Assembly: GCA_002224055.1 (NCBI GenBank)
Contig: AZLU01000296.1
Location: 1-43,285, forward strand
DNA: 43,285 nt
Source: Pezizomycotina sp. ARF18
Lineage: Eukaryota; Ascomycota
Direction: 5' to 3'
In this document: one piece after another, positions 22,599 to 34,734 of the stretch
How positions within the stretch are numbered: position 1 is the first letter of the stretch
Layout: each line of letters begins with the position of its first letter
Made by a program: the position numbers and the translations under genes
Notes under the pieces: generated by a model
Told to the model about the DNA's origin: nothing
What the model saw: the letters and a program-made list of their open reading frames with translations, nothing else
Databases searched by the model: none

Positions 22599-23112
22599 CA
22601 TATATATACATCGATCAAGTTAAAAAATTCCTAAATACAAAAACAACAAAGTCGGTAACACCACGCACAAGCAAAATTACAACCTCCCCACTCCAATAAC
22701 AACAAACATCACAATAACAACTCCTCCCCCTCGACGCTCATCACTCACTCGGTCAGTATTCCCTTACGAACTCACGACATCATCACCGCTTCGCAGTCGC
22801 AAAATCTTTGACACTTTGCGCGCTCTCTGCTTGGTTCGGAGGGTTCGCGCTTGGCGTCGCTGGATTTATCTCAACTAACCTTTATTCAAAGCCTACTTCT
22901 CAACCCCCGTTTCATCGCAACGTGTATCTCCCTCGGACGGACGTCATCCTTCTCGATAAACGGACCAATTCGCTCAACGATTGGAATTCAATACATCTTT
23001 AGCGATCGCTTGCTCGGAAAAGAAAACGCGCGTGGGTGACGTGGTCGCCATCAAATGAGGAACCGCTGCTCGGAGGAATAGGAGGCGAATTGTGTGAAAG
23101 GACTTCTCCAAA

Positions 23113-26100
23113 ATGTCCGGGACGGTGTTCCACCGCCGCCTGCGAATCGCGGATTCACAATATATGTCTCCCTTTAATGCTGACTATCCTTAACGGCCGA
23201 AATGAAGGAAGAGGAGGGGTCGGAGGTTCTGTTGCGCGGGGGTTTTTCAAAGCGCATGCTGACTTCGACTTTACTAGTCATCAGAAACTTGCATTGGACG
23301 TGGAATTCTCGAAGAGGACATTGAAGGTTCGACACAAATACCCCAGACATACGACGTGCCAAATTGCGCTATGATCACTGTCGCAACCTTAAGGGAGTTT
23401 GAGGCTTGAGCTAACTGGATGTTTTCTTTTTCGGTTTGCGTTATTTAGGATGGACGGAGATCACGGTTGTGCCGACGGACCCCAATCTTAAAACGATCCG
23501 CTTAAACGCTAGGCAATGCAGTACGTATATATACGCCGGGTCGCCTTTGTCCCTTTTGTTGGAGTGATGCATCGTCACGAGAGCCGAATCAAGTTGCACA
23601 GGAGGTGTCCGGAGGAGGGAAGCTTGCTAACGAACACTTGTTGCATTAGCGCTCACGCATGTTTCGATTGCTGGTAAAGGCCCCAACTCTAAATACGTCG
23701 ACACATATAGCAAATTTCAGCTGCATGAAAAAGCAAGCGTACATCAACACCAGCAATTGCGGAGAGACTAGACCCGGCTTTGAAGGACCCTCTCGAAGAA
23801 GAACTGCACATCACCATTCCAAGAGCATTAAAATCGAACTGCAGGTGCGTTTTATTTGGCGCTTTGAATCTCTCTTTTGAACTTGACATGAAGTTCAATC
23901 AGAGTTCCCCTTTCTATCCTCCATGTGTGTCTTTATACACGAGTTTCTTTCCGATCCACTAACGGGATTAAGCAGAAGTCGGATGGCGAGACTGGTCAAA
24001 ATACCAACATTACGAATAATATCGTTGCGGACTCTGCTGTCGCCGGTGAGTCATTTCTCCATTTTGCCGACTGTATACAATTACACTCTAATGGCTTATT
24101 AAATTGCTACAGCTTCCCCAGGAATTGGAACACCAAATGTTGCCGCCCTACCGCAAACACACTACAATATGCGCCGTTAATTTGCGTATCGAGTTTATCA
24201 TAGATCATATCCGCGATGGTTTCCATTTTGTTGGCTCCGAGGATGATCCAAGGTTACCTCATGCGTATACGCTGAATAACGTCTTGCCCGGCTCTGCAAG
24301 TTGCTTGTTTCCCTGTATCGACAGCTTGTGGGAGCGGCATACTTGGAATATCGAGGTTACTTGTCCCCGTACGCTAGGCGACATCGGAAAGGCCATTCAA
24401 CTCCACATCAACAACAGTCAGGTTCGGCGAGGCAGAACGGTATCAACAATACCACAGCGGACATTTACAGGATGATGCAGCCATTCAAGTCGGACAACGA
24501 ATTTACTTACGCATATAGCGGCGAAGATAGCGAGCTTGACTTTGTTGTTGTTTGCACTGGGAAAGCGTCTGACGAGGTATCTTCCTGAACCTTCCTAAAA
24601 GTTTGGCCCGATTTGTTACCCAGCCTTTTCTAACCTACCGCTTAGAAAATACACCCCGAAGATCCAAGCAAAAAGACTTATTACTTTGAGCTGGACGACC
24701 CGACTTCCCCCCAACACATTGCATTTGCAGTCGGCCCTTTCGAAAAGGCGAACCTTACTGAGTTTCGCGAATCTGAAGAAGATGATGCGATGGGAATGAA
24801 CGCTGTGGAAGTGCATGGTTATGCACTGCCGGGTCGATTGGACGATGTCAAGAATACTTGCATGTTTATGCAGAAGGTCGTAAACCTATAAACCTTCATT
24901 CTAGGATGGTTGGATGTGGTTTAAATGTGTTTTTGATTCTATTTGCTGACATACTTTGAAGGCTATCGACTATTTCGTAAGAACCTTTGGGATGTATCCT
25001 TACGATCGAAGCCATTCAACCTATGTTTCGTTGAGGACCTTCCTTCCCGCACGATTCCAGCTGCTTCTATGGCAATATGCAGCAATCGGATACTATTTAG
25101 TGAAGATCAATAGATCCCATCTATCCCGCTACGAGACAATTAACATTCGCGCTCGCATCGCAGTGGTCCGGCGTTAGCGTTGTCCCAAAGCGTGGGAAGA
25201 CATGTGGATTGTAGTAGGTATCGCGCAATACATACGGCCTTGTTTTACGAAAGCTTTTAGAAACAACGAGTACCGGTTTTCGACTCAAAAAAGACACCGA
25301 AAAGCTTTGCGCGATTGACGTGGGCCGGTCTTCACTCTATAGCCACGGCATGCAACCTCTTTTAGCCCCGATGACTTTGATTCATGGCTCTAAAGGCGCC
25401 ACTGGTTCTGTTCATCCTGGACCAGAGAATAAGAAAGGGTACGAACTCTTTGGGGCTTGGCCGGGTCCTCCAAAACTTTTCTTCAGGCTTTCAGCGGTAG
25501 CGACTCTGAGGCATCGGTCCTGAGCACTTCTCACTTCGTACGGATATGTGAGAAAGTTGGCCACACGAAGCTGGACAAGTTCTTTCAGCAATGGGTGTTT
25601 TGGCTCGGGTTGTCGCGTTTTGAAATATCTCAACGTTTTAACAAAAAGAGATGATAGTTGAGATGATCATAAGGCAGGTTCGTGGCGATAAACGACGGCG
25701 CGTCTCAGCAGAAGGCTTCGTTGATGATGCCATTGCATCGCAGAAGGGGGAGCGAAAAGAAGCCCCCCAAATGCTTTTTACGGTTTGTGGTTTTCTACTC
25801 CATTATTCCATTGCGAATATGGGATTTAACCTTTTTTTTAAATTTCTAGGTCCGATGACAATAAGAATACACGAAGCGATGGGACACCCTATGAACACGT
25901 TGTAGAACTCAAGGATGGGCTACAAAACTGGAGATCCCGTACAACACAAAATACAAACGTCTTAAGAGGACTAAACGCCAGAAGGAAAGGATGGCGGCAA
26001 CAGCCGGTGCTGATGTCAATGCAGACACTCAAGCCGATGACGGCGTTCTGCTTTACTGTCTTGGTGACGTTCTACAGAGCGAGGAGATATGCAGGATTGG

Positions 26101-28332
26101 CAACTTGCCGAGTGGTCCAAGGAGCAAGAAGACAAAATGTCGCAAGAGGCTTTCGAATGGATACGAGTAGATGCGGACTTCGAATGGCTGTGTACCATGA
26201 CAATAAATCTACCCGACCACATGTTCTTGTCGCAGCTACAACAAGATAGGATGTGACTGCACAATACGATGTAAGCCACCTTCCGCTCCTTCCCAAGAAG
26301 TGATGATGTGGAAAATACTTTGAGGATTATACTAAAATGAACCCTAGTCTATCAAACACTTTCGTTCGACGGCAGGTTCGGTCATGAGGTCAACAATCTT
26401 GGTCCGGACGGTAATGGATCGGAGGTACTATTACGGCATTCGTGTTGAGGCAGCCAAAGCACTTGCAACTGTAAGCTGTCCCGCTGTCTACTTGAAAAAA
26501 AGAAGATATTCCCTTTGTATTTTATTTTGAAGACTAATTGTCTGAACTTCGTAGTGCGCTACACCAACATTAAACTGGATTGGACGTTTCCATCTGGAAA
26601 AGGCCTTCCAAGAGTTCTTTTGTTTCCCCAATTCTTCCGTACCCTCGCCAATGATTTCTCGGATTTCACGGCATACTTTGTCCAGAAAGCCATAGTCATG
26701 GCAATGAGCGACATCCGGGACAAAGACGGTTCTTCGCCTTTGTTTGTCCAACGTTTTCTCTTAAATCTTCTACGGTATAATGAGAACTCAAATAATGGGG
26801 TAAGTGATATATTACACATTCTCCTTACAGACGATGGTACTGCCAATATGCTGTCGTGGCTTGCTGAGCTAACACTTCGATGATAGTTTGCCGACCACTA
26901 TTACATTTCTACGATCATAACGCTCTCCAAGCATGCGTAAAAGAAAAGGTTCATAAACCTGTTGAAGAAGACATAGGCATGAACTTTGATTTTGACGACG
27001 ACGACGACGAGACTGAGGACGCTGTGGATGCCATGATATCGGAGATAGAAAGATTTCAGCGGATGGACCAATGGCTCCCTTCGTTTCAAAACATCGTGTC
27101 GTTAACAGCATTGGAGTTCAAGAAACACCTTATCATTAAAAGCATCGGGAGTCCGACCTTCTAGAGTTCCTCGCTTATGCGCGCGAAGGAACTTTAGATG
27201 TTCTGAGAGGAAAGGCGATACAGTGTATGGTTGAGCTCGGAGCACTCAAACATCCTGGGCTGTTAGGATTCATTTGCATGATCATGAGCGATGATCCATC
27301 TCCGTATATTCGGCAAGAAACACTGAAGGCTTTCTTGACGGTTTGGGAGCGATCGCAACTGGCGAGGATCACACTGTAACAAGCAGTACCGATGCCTCCG
27401 GAGAAGTCATTATCGAAGACGATGATCCGACGAAGCACGCTGATAAGGCGCGCGAAAGCTTGCAAGCGGCGATAGATTTGTTCAAGGAGTCTCTGAAGGA
27501 TAATGAAATCATGCAGCAATGCATCTGGAAAGCCCTGAGGTTTGTATTCCCTAATAGAAGAAATCTTTACAGCAATAAGCTTCGTCAAACTGACAGCTAT
27601 ATTTTTCTCTTTGAAGTGCTCTACGATCGGAATAATCCAAATGCGGAAGCTGCTCGACGTGTGCAGCTTGCTCTACGAACCTAAGAGGTCATTCGTTGTG
27701 CCTATACGATACCGAAAGCGCGGAAGATTATTGCGGTCCATACTGATTATTAAGTGCATACTGGCAACGTAAGTGCAAACGTTTTTACCTTTTCTTACGT
27801 GAACATTCAAGGCATGGCTTTCTCTTGTGCCTAAGGCAATACTAAAACTTGCAATTTTTTTTCATAGGCCAAAATGCGTTTCATATGGAATCCTAGCAAG
27901 GAACAAGTGTCAACGCTATTACCTCACCTTGCTCGCCCACTGCCGGAGTTCCTAGTACGAGTGCCCACACAAGAGCCACCGCCGCCCGCCGCCGCCGCCA
28001 CCGCAGCCGAACCGCAACCCCAAGCCTTCGAACCGCCCAAGCGGCAGTTGACGTTGAAGCCTCCCAAGGATCCAAATGCTGCTCCACCTCCTGTTGCTAA
28101 CCCCGCCCCTGCACCGGCTCCTACTCCCAAGGAAATGAAGCCTAAGAAGGACAAGGTCACCAAAATCAAGATCAAGCCTAAGGCCTCGCCTACGCCCACA
28201 CCCACACCTCCACCGGACACTACCCCCACCACACAACCAAAAATAAAGCTAAAGTTCAATATGGCTGCACTTAAGGTAGCGAGCAAGCCTCAAGCCAAAG
28301 AAAACGGTTGTCATGAATCTGACAGCGATTAG
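23113..28332 (+). CDS. TAF2: TFIID subunit 2 (TAF2/TAF150)
   Basis: TAF2 is the TFIID subunit that contacts the core-promoter initiator. The start is uncertain; ATG 23113 is one candidate and 23164 another. The fold is M1-aminopeptidase-like: TSHQKLALDVEFSKRTLK, ITVVPTDPNLKTIRLNARQC, KDPLEEELHITIPRALK, HIRDGFHFVGSEDDPR, CLFPCIDSLWERHTWNIEV, RTFGMYPYDRSHSTYVS. The segment at the usual peptidase zinc site reads LTFALASQWSGVSVVP, without HExxH, as expected for inactive TAF2. The conserved C-terminal half follows: GHTKLDKFFQQWVF, RFEISQRFNKKRMIVEM, MDRRYYYGIRVEAAKALAT, NDFSDFTAYFVQKAI, LLRYNENSNN and FDLLEFLAYAREGTLDVLRG. The tail is Pro/Lys-rich (about 27950-28330). Introns include 23845-23975, 24046-24112, 24577-24645, 24877-24961 and 25783-25849, plus others near 26270-26370, 26471-26530 and 27770-27870. 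Many single-base frame breaks are present. The TAA/TAG ending is at 28330-28332. Confidence 0.92.
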
Positions 28333-29844
28333 ACGAACTCAAGAGCCGAACACTAAGTGTCAACGCGGACAATGTTCATCTCGTTCGCCCACAACAGTGA
28401 TGATTATCTACCTTCTAACTCGATCAAGTTCAAGCAGAGGCGCCTCTGTCTATTTACGGGTTTGAGTTATATTTTTAAAACCCCCATTTTCACTTATTAT
28501 CATCCACTGCGCATACATCAAATTATCATTTATTCTTTATTATATCGATCCACATAACATACATAACTGACTATATACACCACTTGTACAATACTTTTCT
28601 TGGTTCATTGTTTCTTTATGATTTATATCTGCGACCTACGTTTCATGTTGCAAAAAACGGTTTCACTTTGGTTTACTTTTCTTTTTCTTTAGATGCGAAC
28701 TAACCCGAAGGAACCGAATTCTTCTCCTCACTCTTCATAATCCCTTTTCCTTTGGCGTCAGTTTTTTCTCTCATCCTTTTCTTAGTGTCTCCTAAAACTT
28801 TCTTCTCTTTACTTCGTACTAGTTACATTGTTTTTGTTTACATTTAACGGCATAACGGGTTTGGCGTTTTTTGTGTTTTTCCTGATGTTTCTCAAGTTCT
28901 TTTTCTCTTCTGTTTATTCAATTCCCAATTTCCAGCCGTTCATATAACTTTTTAACATGTTCGAAGCTGTCTAGTTACTCACTTATTTGTCTCTTCCTTT
29001 TTATTAGCATTCGGAAGTATATATAAAACAAAAACATGCTTAAGCACCATTTTTTTTTTTTTCTTGAACTGAGCGAAGCGTGGAAATATTTTTTCTCTTC
29101 ATTTCTCTTTTCCAGTCGAACGGCCTCCAGACGGCTTTCTTTGCTTTTCTTTTTTGGTTCCTCACTGAGTAGCCTATTTAAATTTCAGTCCGTCTATTTT
29201 CTTTTAATAAAAGCTTAGCAAAAAAAAAAAAAAAAACTGCCATTTTAGCAAATTAGGTCTCTAGGTTAATAAATCAGTAGTAACTTAAAGTAGATAAAAA
29301 GAAACACTCCCCTATCAGAAGCTAAGGAGGGAGGTCTGAATTAATAATAAAAGATACATTTATATATCTCCTTTTCAATATATATAATATATTGTCACGA
29401 TCATTTTGAGTAAAAGGTGTGTGATCGTAGATGTATATCGAACTAGTTAAGACCACTACCACAGCCACTTGGATTACCTCAGAGAAGAGGGAACGTTGTT
29501 TGATCAAGTGGTAATGTATGTGTAGCGCTGTATCATCTAAAGCAGCTGCGAAGACAACTCCTATTATTCTCTAGAAGTATACTATTCCCTTGAATAATAA
29601 GTAATTTTTGCCATTTTTCAAAAGATTTATGTGTAGAAGTACAAGTGACCATCTGTCAGTCAAGAACAAGCAACTTTTGCCATGTTTATATAGGCAAAAT
29701 ACAGGTATGGGGCGTTTAGTACTACTGAGCGTTACAGCGATAGCAAAAAGAAGCATCTATGAAGTAATAAACAAAAAAAGAAGCAAATATAATTCAATTT
29801 TCTTTGTTTCTTTCACAAGAAAAAAAAAGGTGCTTTATGGAATC
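28333..29844. other. Convergent intergenic region TAF2 / Vps3844
   Basis: Two gene ends face each other here. The plus strand is T-rich over 28600-29200, with an A17 run at 29220-29236. The few open frames (28357-28557, 29036-29218, 29608-29949) show no domain; the last one overlaps the antisense of the Vps3844 tail. I see no gene in this stretch. Confidence 0.6.
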
Positions 29845-31324
29845 TTACGAACTCCTCTTTACACCAGAAACGCCGGCGCTCAGGACTCCGGGAGCTCTTC
29901 GCTGGCCCATCGACATCATCTGCCCGATGGCAAAGTAGAGGACCGATAACATTCCGATCGTGAACCCAAACAGGAGCCAGAACGGGACGCTGATATCCCT
30001 TTCTGGGCACGCGGACCCTCCCCAGTACGTCTTCCCGATAACTTCCCGTCCTTGTTCCTGTTCAGCGTGGTTCGCACTTGCAGGACCAGCAGTGCTCTCC
30101 ACTTTCGACTGGAAGCACTCCCCGCGGCCCGAGCAGTTGGCCGTAACTGCCTGCAGAGGTCACCCGTAGTGAAGCACTCAGAGTACTTTTGCAGCGGGAG
30201 GCCGGTCGCTTTAGCCTTGCTGGTAGTGGCGGCGGCTGTTGCTCCTGCTGCGATTCCTCCGCTTCGTGCGACTCCACGCGACGGGGATCTCCCTCCTCTT
30301 CTCGAACTTGACGGCGGAACCGACAAAGTCCTCTTCGCAACCCTTGTTCGACGGCGCTAGGAATGCCAACACCGTCTGTACTTCGGACCCTTCCCCGCGA
30401 ACTCACCGACGAGCTTCGACACCAGCGCGGTCGCGGTCTTGTACTCCTTCGAAGAAACGCCGTAGTTTTTAGATAGACTCATCGAAACCAACTGCCCGAT
30501 AACCGTAGACCGCTCCGCGATGACTTTTCCATCTCGTATCCCAGCAGGGAGGCAAGCGCGACGTATTCTGCGCAAAGTTCATGTCGCTCGCGGCTCCTTG
30601 TCGAAAACGGCAGCGTTGTCGCTTCCGACGGTAGACTCGAATGCTTCCAGTCGTCGGAGTTGGCAGAACGAAGGTGGACGTCCGAGCCGCCCGTGGGCGA
30701 GATGACGGTGATGAAGCTGCCGAGGGGGTTTCGTAAACTGTTAGTCCCTCATGGCCGCGTCAGTTGTTCCTTTTGGGTTTTCAGGTTCGTCAGCAGCTCG
30801 CGAACGAGGAGGATGTCGGTTGGTCCTTTTAGTTCGATGGCGGGCGATTTTTGGGAGTATAGCTGGCGGGAATGTTAGCAATTTACTCTCGTCAGAAGAA
30901 TTTATGTTTTTATAAGTATAATGACGAAATTGACATCCAGCCACCGCAAAAAAAAAAAAAAAAAAAAAAGTAACAGCATTGATAAGAAAAATAGCCTATG
31001 TTTTCCAAGTAAACTAACATTTAGGGTCGGCAACGCTGCTGATGGTGATGACGCTCCCTTGCCTGTCGTACTGGTCCAGCTAGCGACCCCTTTTGTTTGC
31101 CGTTGATCTGCTCGACTTGGAAAAGGCTGGACTCCGCTCCCAGGCTGTGGTACCGCGAGACACCGAGTCTAGACGCTAGGCAAGACGTACGTCGACCTGC
31201 GAGAGCGCGACGGTTGTCTGGTGCGCGTTCTCAGGGAAAGTGTAGAAGAGTGCCGATGGTAATGCGCAGTAGCGAGACTGCTCGCAACAATGGCGAAAAG
31301 GAACGATTTATTTAATAGCCTCAT
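29845..31324 (-). CDS. VPS3844: Vacuolar sorting protein Vps3844
   Basis: The start is ATG 31322-31324. The N-terminus MRLLNKSFLFAIVASSLATA is a signal peptide. A lumenal region is read across frame breaks: AWERSPAFSKSSRSTANKR, SPAIELKGPTDILLVRELL, LGSFITVISPTGGSDVHLRS, STVIGQLVSMSLSKNYGVSS and EYKTATALVSKLVGEFAGKG. The C-terminal domain matches Vps3844_C: NCSGRGECFQSK (EGF-like Cys), CWSCKCEP, GKTYWGGSACPERDISVPF, one membrane span WLLFGFTIGMLSVLYFAIG, and a short cytosolic tail with LPGVLSAGVSGVKRSS, stop TAA at 29845-29847. A probable intron with the A22 run lies within about 30870-31022. The family is fungal, type I membrane, and linked to vacuolar protein sorting; its mechanism is little known. 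Several single-base frame changes are present (near 29905, 30200, 30360, 30480). Confidence 0.85.
30948..30969. repeat. A22 tract (T22 on the coding strand) in the Vps3844 intron
   Basis: A homopolymer inside the probable intron of the Vps3844 gene. On the transcribed strand it is a U tract. Confidence 0.85.
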
Positions 31325-31948
31325 GATGACATTTCAGAACCTCTTGATAAAAATTAATGGAAAGTGAGAACAAGAAAACAAATGTAGTTTATATATAGGG
31401 AGGTATGTAGCCACACGGAGGACGATGGCGTTTCGAGATCGGAGGACGTTTGAGATTTGTTGTTTAGAGACGATGACGAACGAACTTTTTATTAGAGGAT
31501 GCAAGCTTTAAATATAATTTAATGGAAAAAAATAAATTATTACCGTGGTATATTTCCGATGAAAAAGTTGCCCGCTTTCTCTGCACGCCCTTATTACCTG
31601 ATTCGGTATAGGGGTGTATATTAGCCCACCACCGAAATTTTTCTTTCTTATCAGCCTCTCCTTCTCTTTTTCCTAGTAACCTTTCTATTTCCTTTCCCTC
31701 TGCAACTAGTGTCATTATCCATAGTAGTATTTCCAGCAGATAAGAAGAACGATGAATTGACGATAGAGGACTTTTCCACTCATTCCCAACCCTTATTTAC
31801 AACACATGCTACTTCCTTCGACTATCGCTCTCACGAATCTTCTTTTAAATACAACCGCCCTCTACGCTATAAAGAAACAGCCCTATAGGAGTATCTACTA
31901 CGGCCTGAATCCACCATCCTTGAATCGGCTTCCAATAGCCCTGCACGG
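31325..31948. other. Divergent promoter region, Vps3844 and the unrecognised gene
   Basis: This 0.6-kb spacer lies between divergent starts. The minus-strand open frame at 31464-31715 is low-information and is not called. No TATA or CCAAT element stands out; the region is presumed to contain both promoters. Confidence 0.5.
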
Positions 31949-33139
31949 ATGTTCCGCCTGTTGCGCCGCTCCTTCTCCACGACAAGCTACGCAGTGCGGC
32001 CAGAGGTGAAGAAGTATCATGTACGACTCGCACTCAACAAGAACCGTGTGGGATTCCTGTTGGCCTCGCTATAGGGTTTCTAGCTTTAGCCACCGGAGAG
32101 AGGGATGCAATCCTTTCAAAACTCTAGTCTCGGAAGAACCTCTTCAATATACCTCTAGGATTGACGCAGAAGGTCGATCCGGAGCCCTACAAGCCAGGAT
32201 GTAAGGAGGTCGTGGACTTTCGGAGATTTCAGGGAGACCGCAAGAGCCGCGTTGTCGCGAAAGTGATTGCCCCTCCCCCACCATAGGATATTCCTTGCAG
32301 AATTATCAGATCTGTTTCTTCTAGTCAATGTAAGAACGTTTGCTAACGATGAAATTGGTATCTTCTAGAAATGACGTTCAACAAGTACTCCGAGTAGTCG
32401 AACGTAACCGCAAAATCGATCTGGGCCGACCAGTTCACTGTACTGGATGTGGTTCAACTTGCCGCCACCCCCGCAAAGTACGTCAGGAACTACTGGCCCT
32501 ATCGAATAAGGGCGTCGACTACGTTACCCGCCCGTCGACCCCTTCTCCGCTCACCGGCTCAACTCGACCTCACCCGCGGGCGATAGCATCGTCCCTCTAC
32601 TCCTTCGGGGCCTCCTTTCGTCCTCCCTCTCTGGCCGTTTTCAAACCGAAGACCCCACCAAGCCGAAGCTTTCCCACGGCCGCCTATACCGATGGATAAA
32701 TCCCTTGGGCCACGGTATCGCGATGAGATCGACGGAGAGTCGCTGATATCACCCGCCACAAGGCGGCGCTAGACTCTGCCTCATGGCCGCATAGACACGC
32801 TCGAGAAGAGTTGGTCGAAGGACCGCAGCCTCCGCCGCCTCCGCGAGGTATGGCGGTCGCGGAAGGCGTGCTGCACGTTGTTGGCTCTAAGCTGCACTAG
32901 TGCTGGATATCAAGGCGCCGTAGACCGAACAACCCAGCAAAGGTGTCATACTGAGTATGAAGATGATACGGTTCAAGGGCCCCGCGGTGGTTTACCGGAG
33001 AACATGCGGGTTCCAATGGTAAACGAGCACAGGAGAGCCAGTATATGAAATTGCTCCTCCAAGTTCGACGCATCGCGCCGTGTCTCAACTTCCTCAAGCC
33101 ATCGAGGGTACAGAGCATCTCTCTCATTCAGCACGGTAA
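31949..33139 (+). CDS. Unrecognised protein with mitochondrial-type N-terminus, frameshifted
   Basis: ATG 31949 opens MFRLLRRSFSTTSYAVRPEV, with Arg, Ser and hydroxylated residues and no acids in the first 18, as in mitochondrial presequences. It continues KKYHVRLALNKNRVGFLLAS and, after a frame change, GFLALATGERDAILSKL, a possible membrane segment, then KNLFNIPLGLTQKVDPEPY. A candidate intron lies within 32280-32372. The next block mixes frames: MTFNKYSE, GVDYVTRP, VDPFSAHRLNST, HPRAIASSLYSFGASF. The final part (32700-33139) contains ITRHKAALDSASWPHRHARE and KAP..EQPSKGVILSMKMIR. I do not recognise the family, although DYVTRP-VDP...PRAIASSLYSF has the look of a conserved block. The stop at 33137-33139 is one possibility, and the 3' third may belong to a separate gene. 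Treat function as unknown. Confidence 0.45.
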
Positions 33140-34014
33140 GAATACTACCTATCAAGGAGTAGGCAGCAACTTCTTTCCCTTATATTTTAGTGCGAGCGGC
33201 CTTTTCTTCCCAGCGTCCGCACTCTAAACACGACAACGAGCCTTTTCAAATGCGAAGGTCTCCTTTCCCAAATAGAGGTCTTTTAATACAGCATAATTCC
33301 TCCTCTGTACACATCATCGTCACCAATCTTTTTTTCTTCTTCTCTTTTTTAGTAATCTTGATTTGTTCATTGTGTAACTGGCGATGTTAATTCAGTTTTC
33401 TACGCATCCTCTTTTTGATCTCATCTCTAAGGCGAATATGGTGTAACGGTTGTCTCACTCGGGTGTTTTTCATCTTTATTAAAATCATAGATGTTACATT
33501 ATTTCGCAATACACTGCAATATATCTCTCGTTAAGTATTTAAATTATTAAACAAAGCTGCTTTCTTTCCACTCTCAAGGTTTACTCGGTTACATATCGTA
33601 CTTTTCAGCCATTCTTGGTTATAAGGATCGTGTTCCGTTCGAGCGATTCGTTGTATGATGGATTTCTAGTTACATAGATCTATAACACGATAGAGAAAGA
33701 CAGTTCTCCACTTCATCGTCATGTAGGCCAAAAAATCCTTCAAATAACTTTTTATTTCTGTTGTCGGTACAGAAGCGGTGCATGCCCAGCGCACAGCAGC
33801 ATGGAGAAAACAATACCAGAGCTACGGCCTTTTCGTGTGCACGTGTGGTTATACACACCATAAACATTTGCTTTCAAAATGAAAAAAAAAAAAAAAAAAT
33901 AGCTTTCCGACAGATATTCAAATACAGAAGAAGGATATCTAGAAAAGACAATGAATAACAAAAAGAGCACGTTTTTTCCAACATTTCCTGCCTTTAATTT
34001 CCCTCTCATTTTTT
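33140..34014. other. Convergent intergenic region before OST2
   Basis: AT-rich 3' flanks of two convergent genes, with T-rich stretches around 33330-33350 and A18 at 33882-33899. Short open frames (33190-33390, 33752-34018) show nothing recognisable. Confidence 0.55.
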
Positions 34015-34734
34015 TCAATTGATGAAGTCACGCAGAGAAGTGCAGGATCAGGCGCCGAAGATGAAATCCGCGAATGCCCTATATGTTCGGAAAACTATCA
34101 GCATACTCCTCTGTCGAAAATGGATTGGATTGAGAGAAATTGGGACATCTTACCGCTCAGGAGAAACCTGCGTAAACTCCGCTTTATTCCCGCGGTTCGT
34201 CTGGATCCGAAGCGAAGCATTTTATTGCAAAGAGTCACTACCAATCAAAGCCTACAAGAACGAAAATGACGTATTTTTCTTTCGCTCACCGTAAGCACGA
34301 ATTGTCCGACGTAGCACAGACCGAGAGGAATGCGTTAACGGCTACAAGAAAAAGAAGGAAAAAAAACCCCCAGCGTTAGTCCATATTACCATCCCAGATG
34401 ACCCCCCTACACATCTGTCAGAAGAAATTGAAGTTGGGGGGAAAAGACGCACGTATTCCCGCGATAACGCAGTACACGAACTGCACAACGCCCACGCCGA
34501 CGAGGTACGCCATGAACACGTCCATCAGCTTGACGCGAGCCGGTGTGTCGTTGACGTAGCCGTGCCAATTGCCGCAATCACATACCCGACGGTGCCGCGC
34601 TGCTCCTTTTCGATACCGTCGTGGTGGAGGAAGTAGTTGTGGTTGTAGTAGTGCGGATGTGGAGCCGATGTTGCTGTTGCGGTGGCGTCGACGTCGGAGG
34701 TCGGAGGAGTTTGTTTGGCGGATTTTTTGGCCAT
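34015..34734 (-). CDS. OST2: Oligosaccharyltransferase subunit OST2/DAD1
   Basis: This is a subunit of the ER oligosaccharyltransferase that transfers the lipid-linked glycan to Asn in nascent proteins. ATG 34732-34734 opens MAKKSAKQTPPTSDVDATAT, a hydrophilic cytosolic tail longer than in animal DAD1. After a frame change come WHGYVNDTPARVKLMDVF and the first span MAYLVGVGVVQFVYCVIAG. An intron (about 34333-34460, its donor missing one base) precedes NAFLS-LCYVGQFVLT. A second intron leads to SLRIQTNRGNKAEF, VSPER|AFADFIFGA-LILHF (canonical intron 34079-34153) and the C-terminal V(T/N)FIN, stop TGA at 34015-34017. Three transmembrane segments are expected. The SPERAFADF signature is diagnostic. 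At least four single-base gaps are needed to restore the frame. It lies downstream of cyclophilin H on the same strand. Confidence 0.88.

Larger units (their letters stand above)
20072..23112. other. AT-rich divergent intergenic region between the SAS4-like gene and TAF2
   Basis: About 3 kb lies between two divergent genes. It contains T22 at 20127-20148, an A-rich (ATAAA)-type block, a T-rich (TTTTA)-type block, A21 at 20774-20794, A27 at 21929-21955, A26 at 22082-22107, (TAA)12 at 22272-22309 and A32 at 22563-22594. From about 22690 the composition becomes less AT-biased, as expected for the TAF2 promoter and leader. No convincing gene or RNA is visible. Confidence 0.6.
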
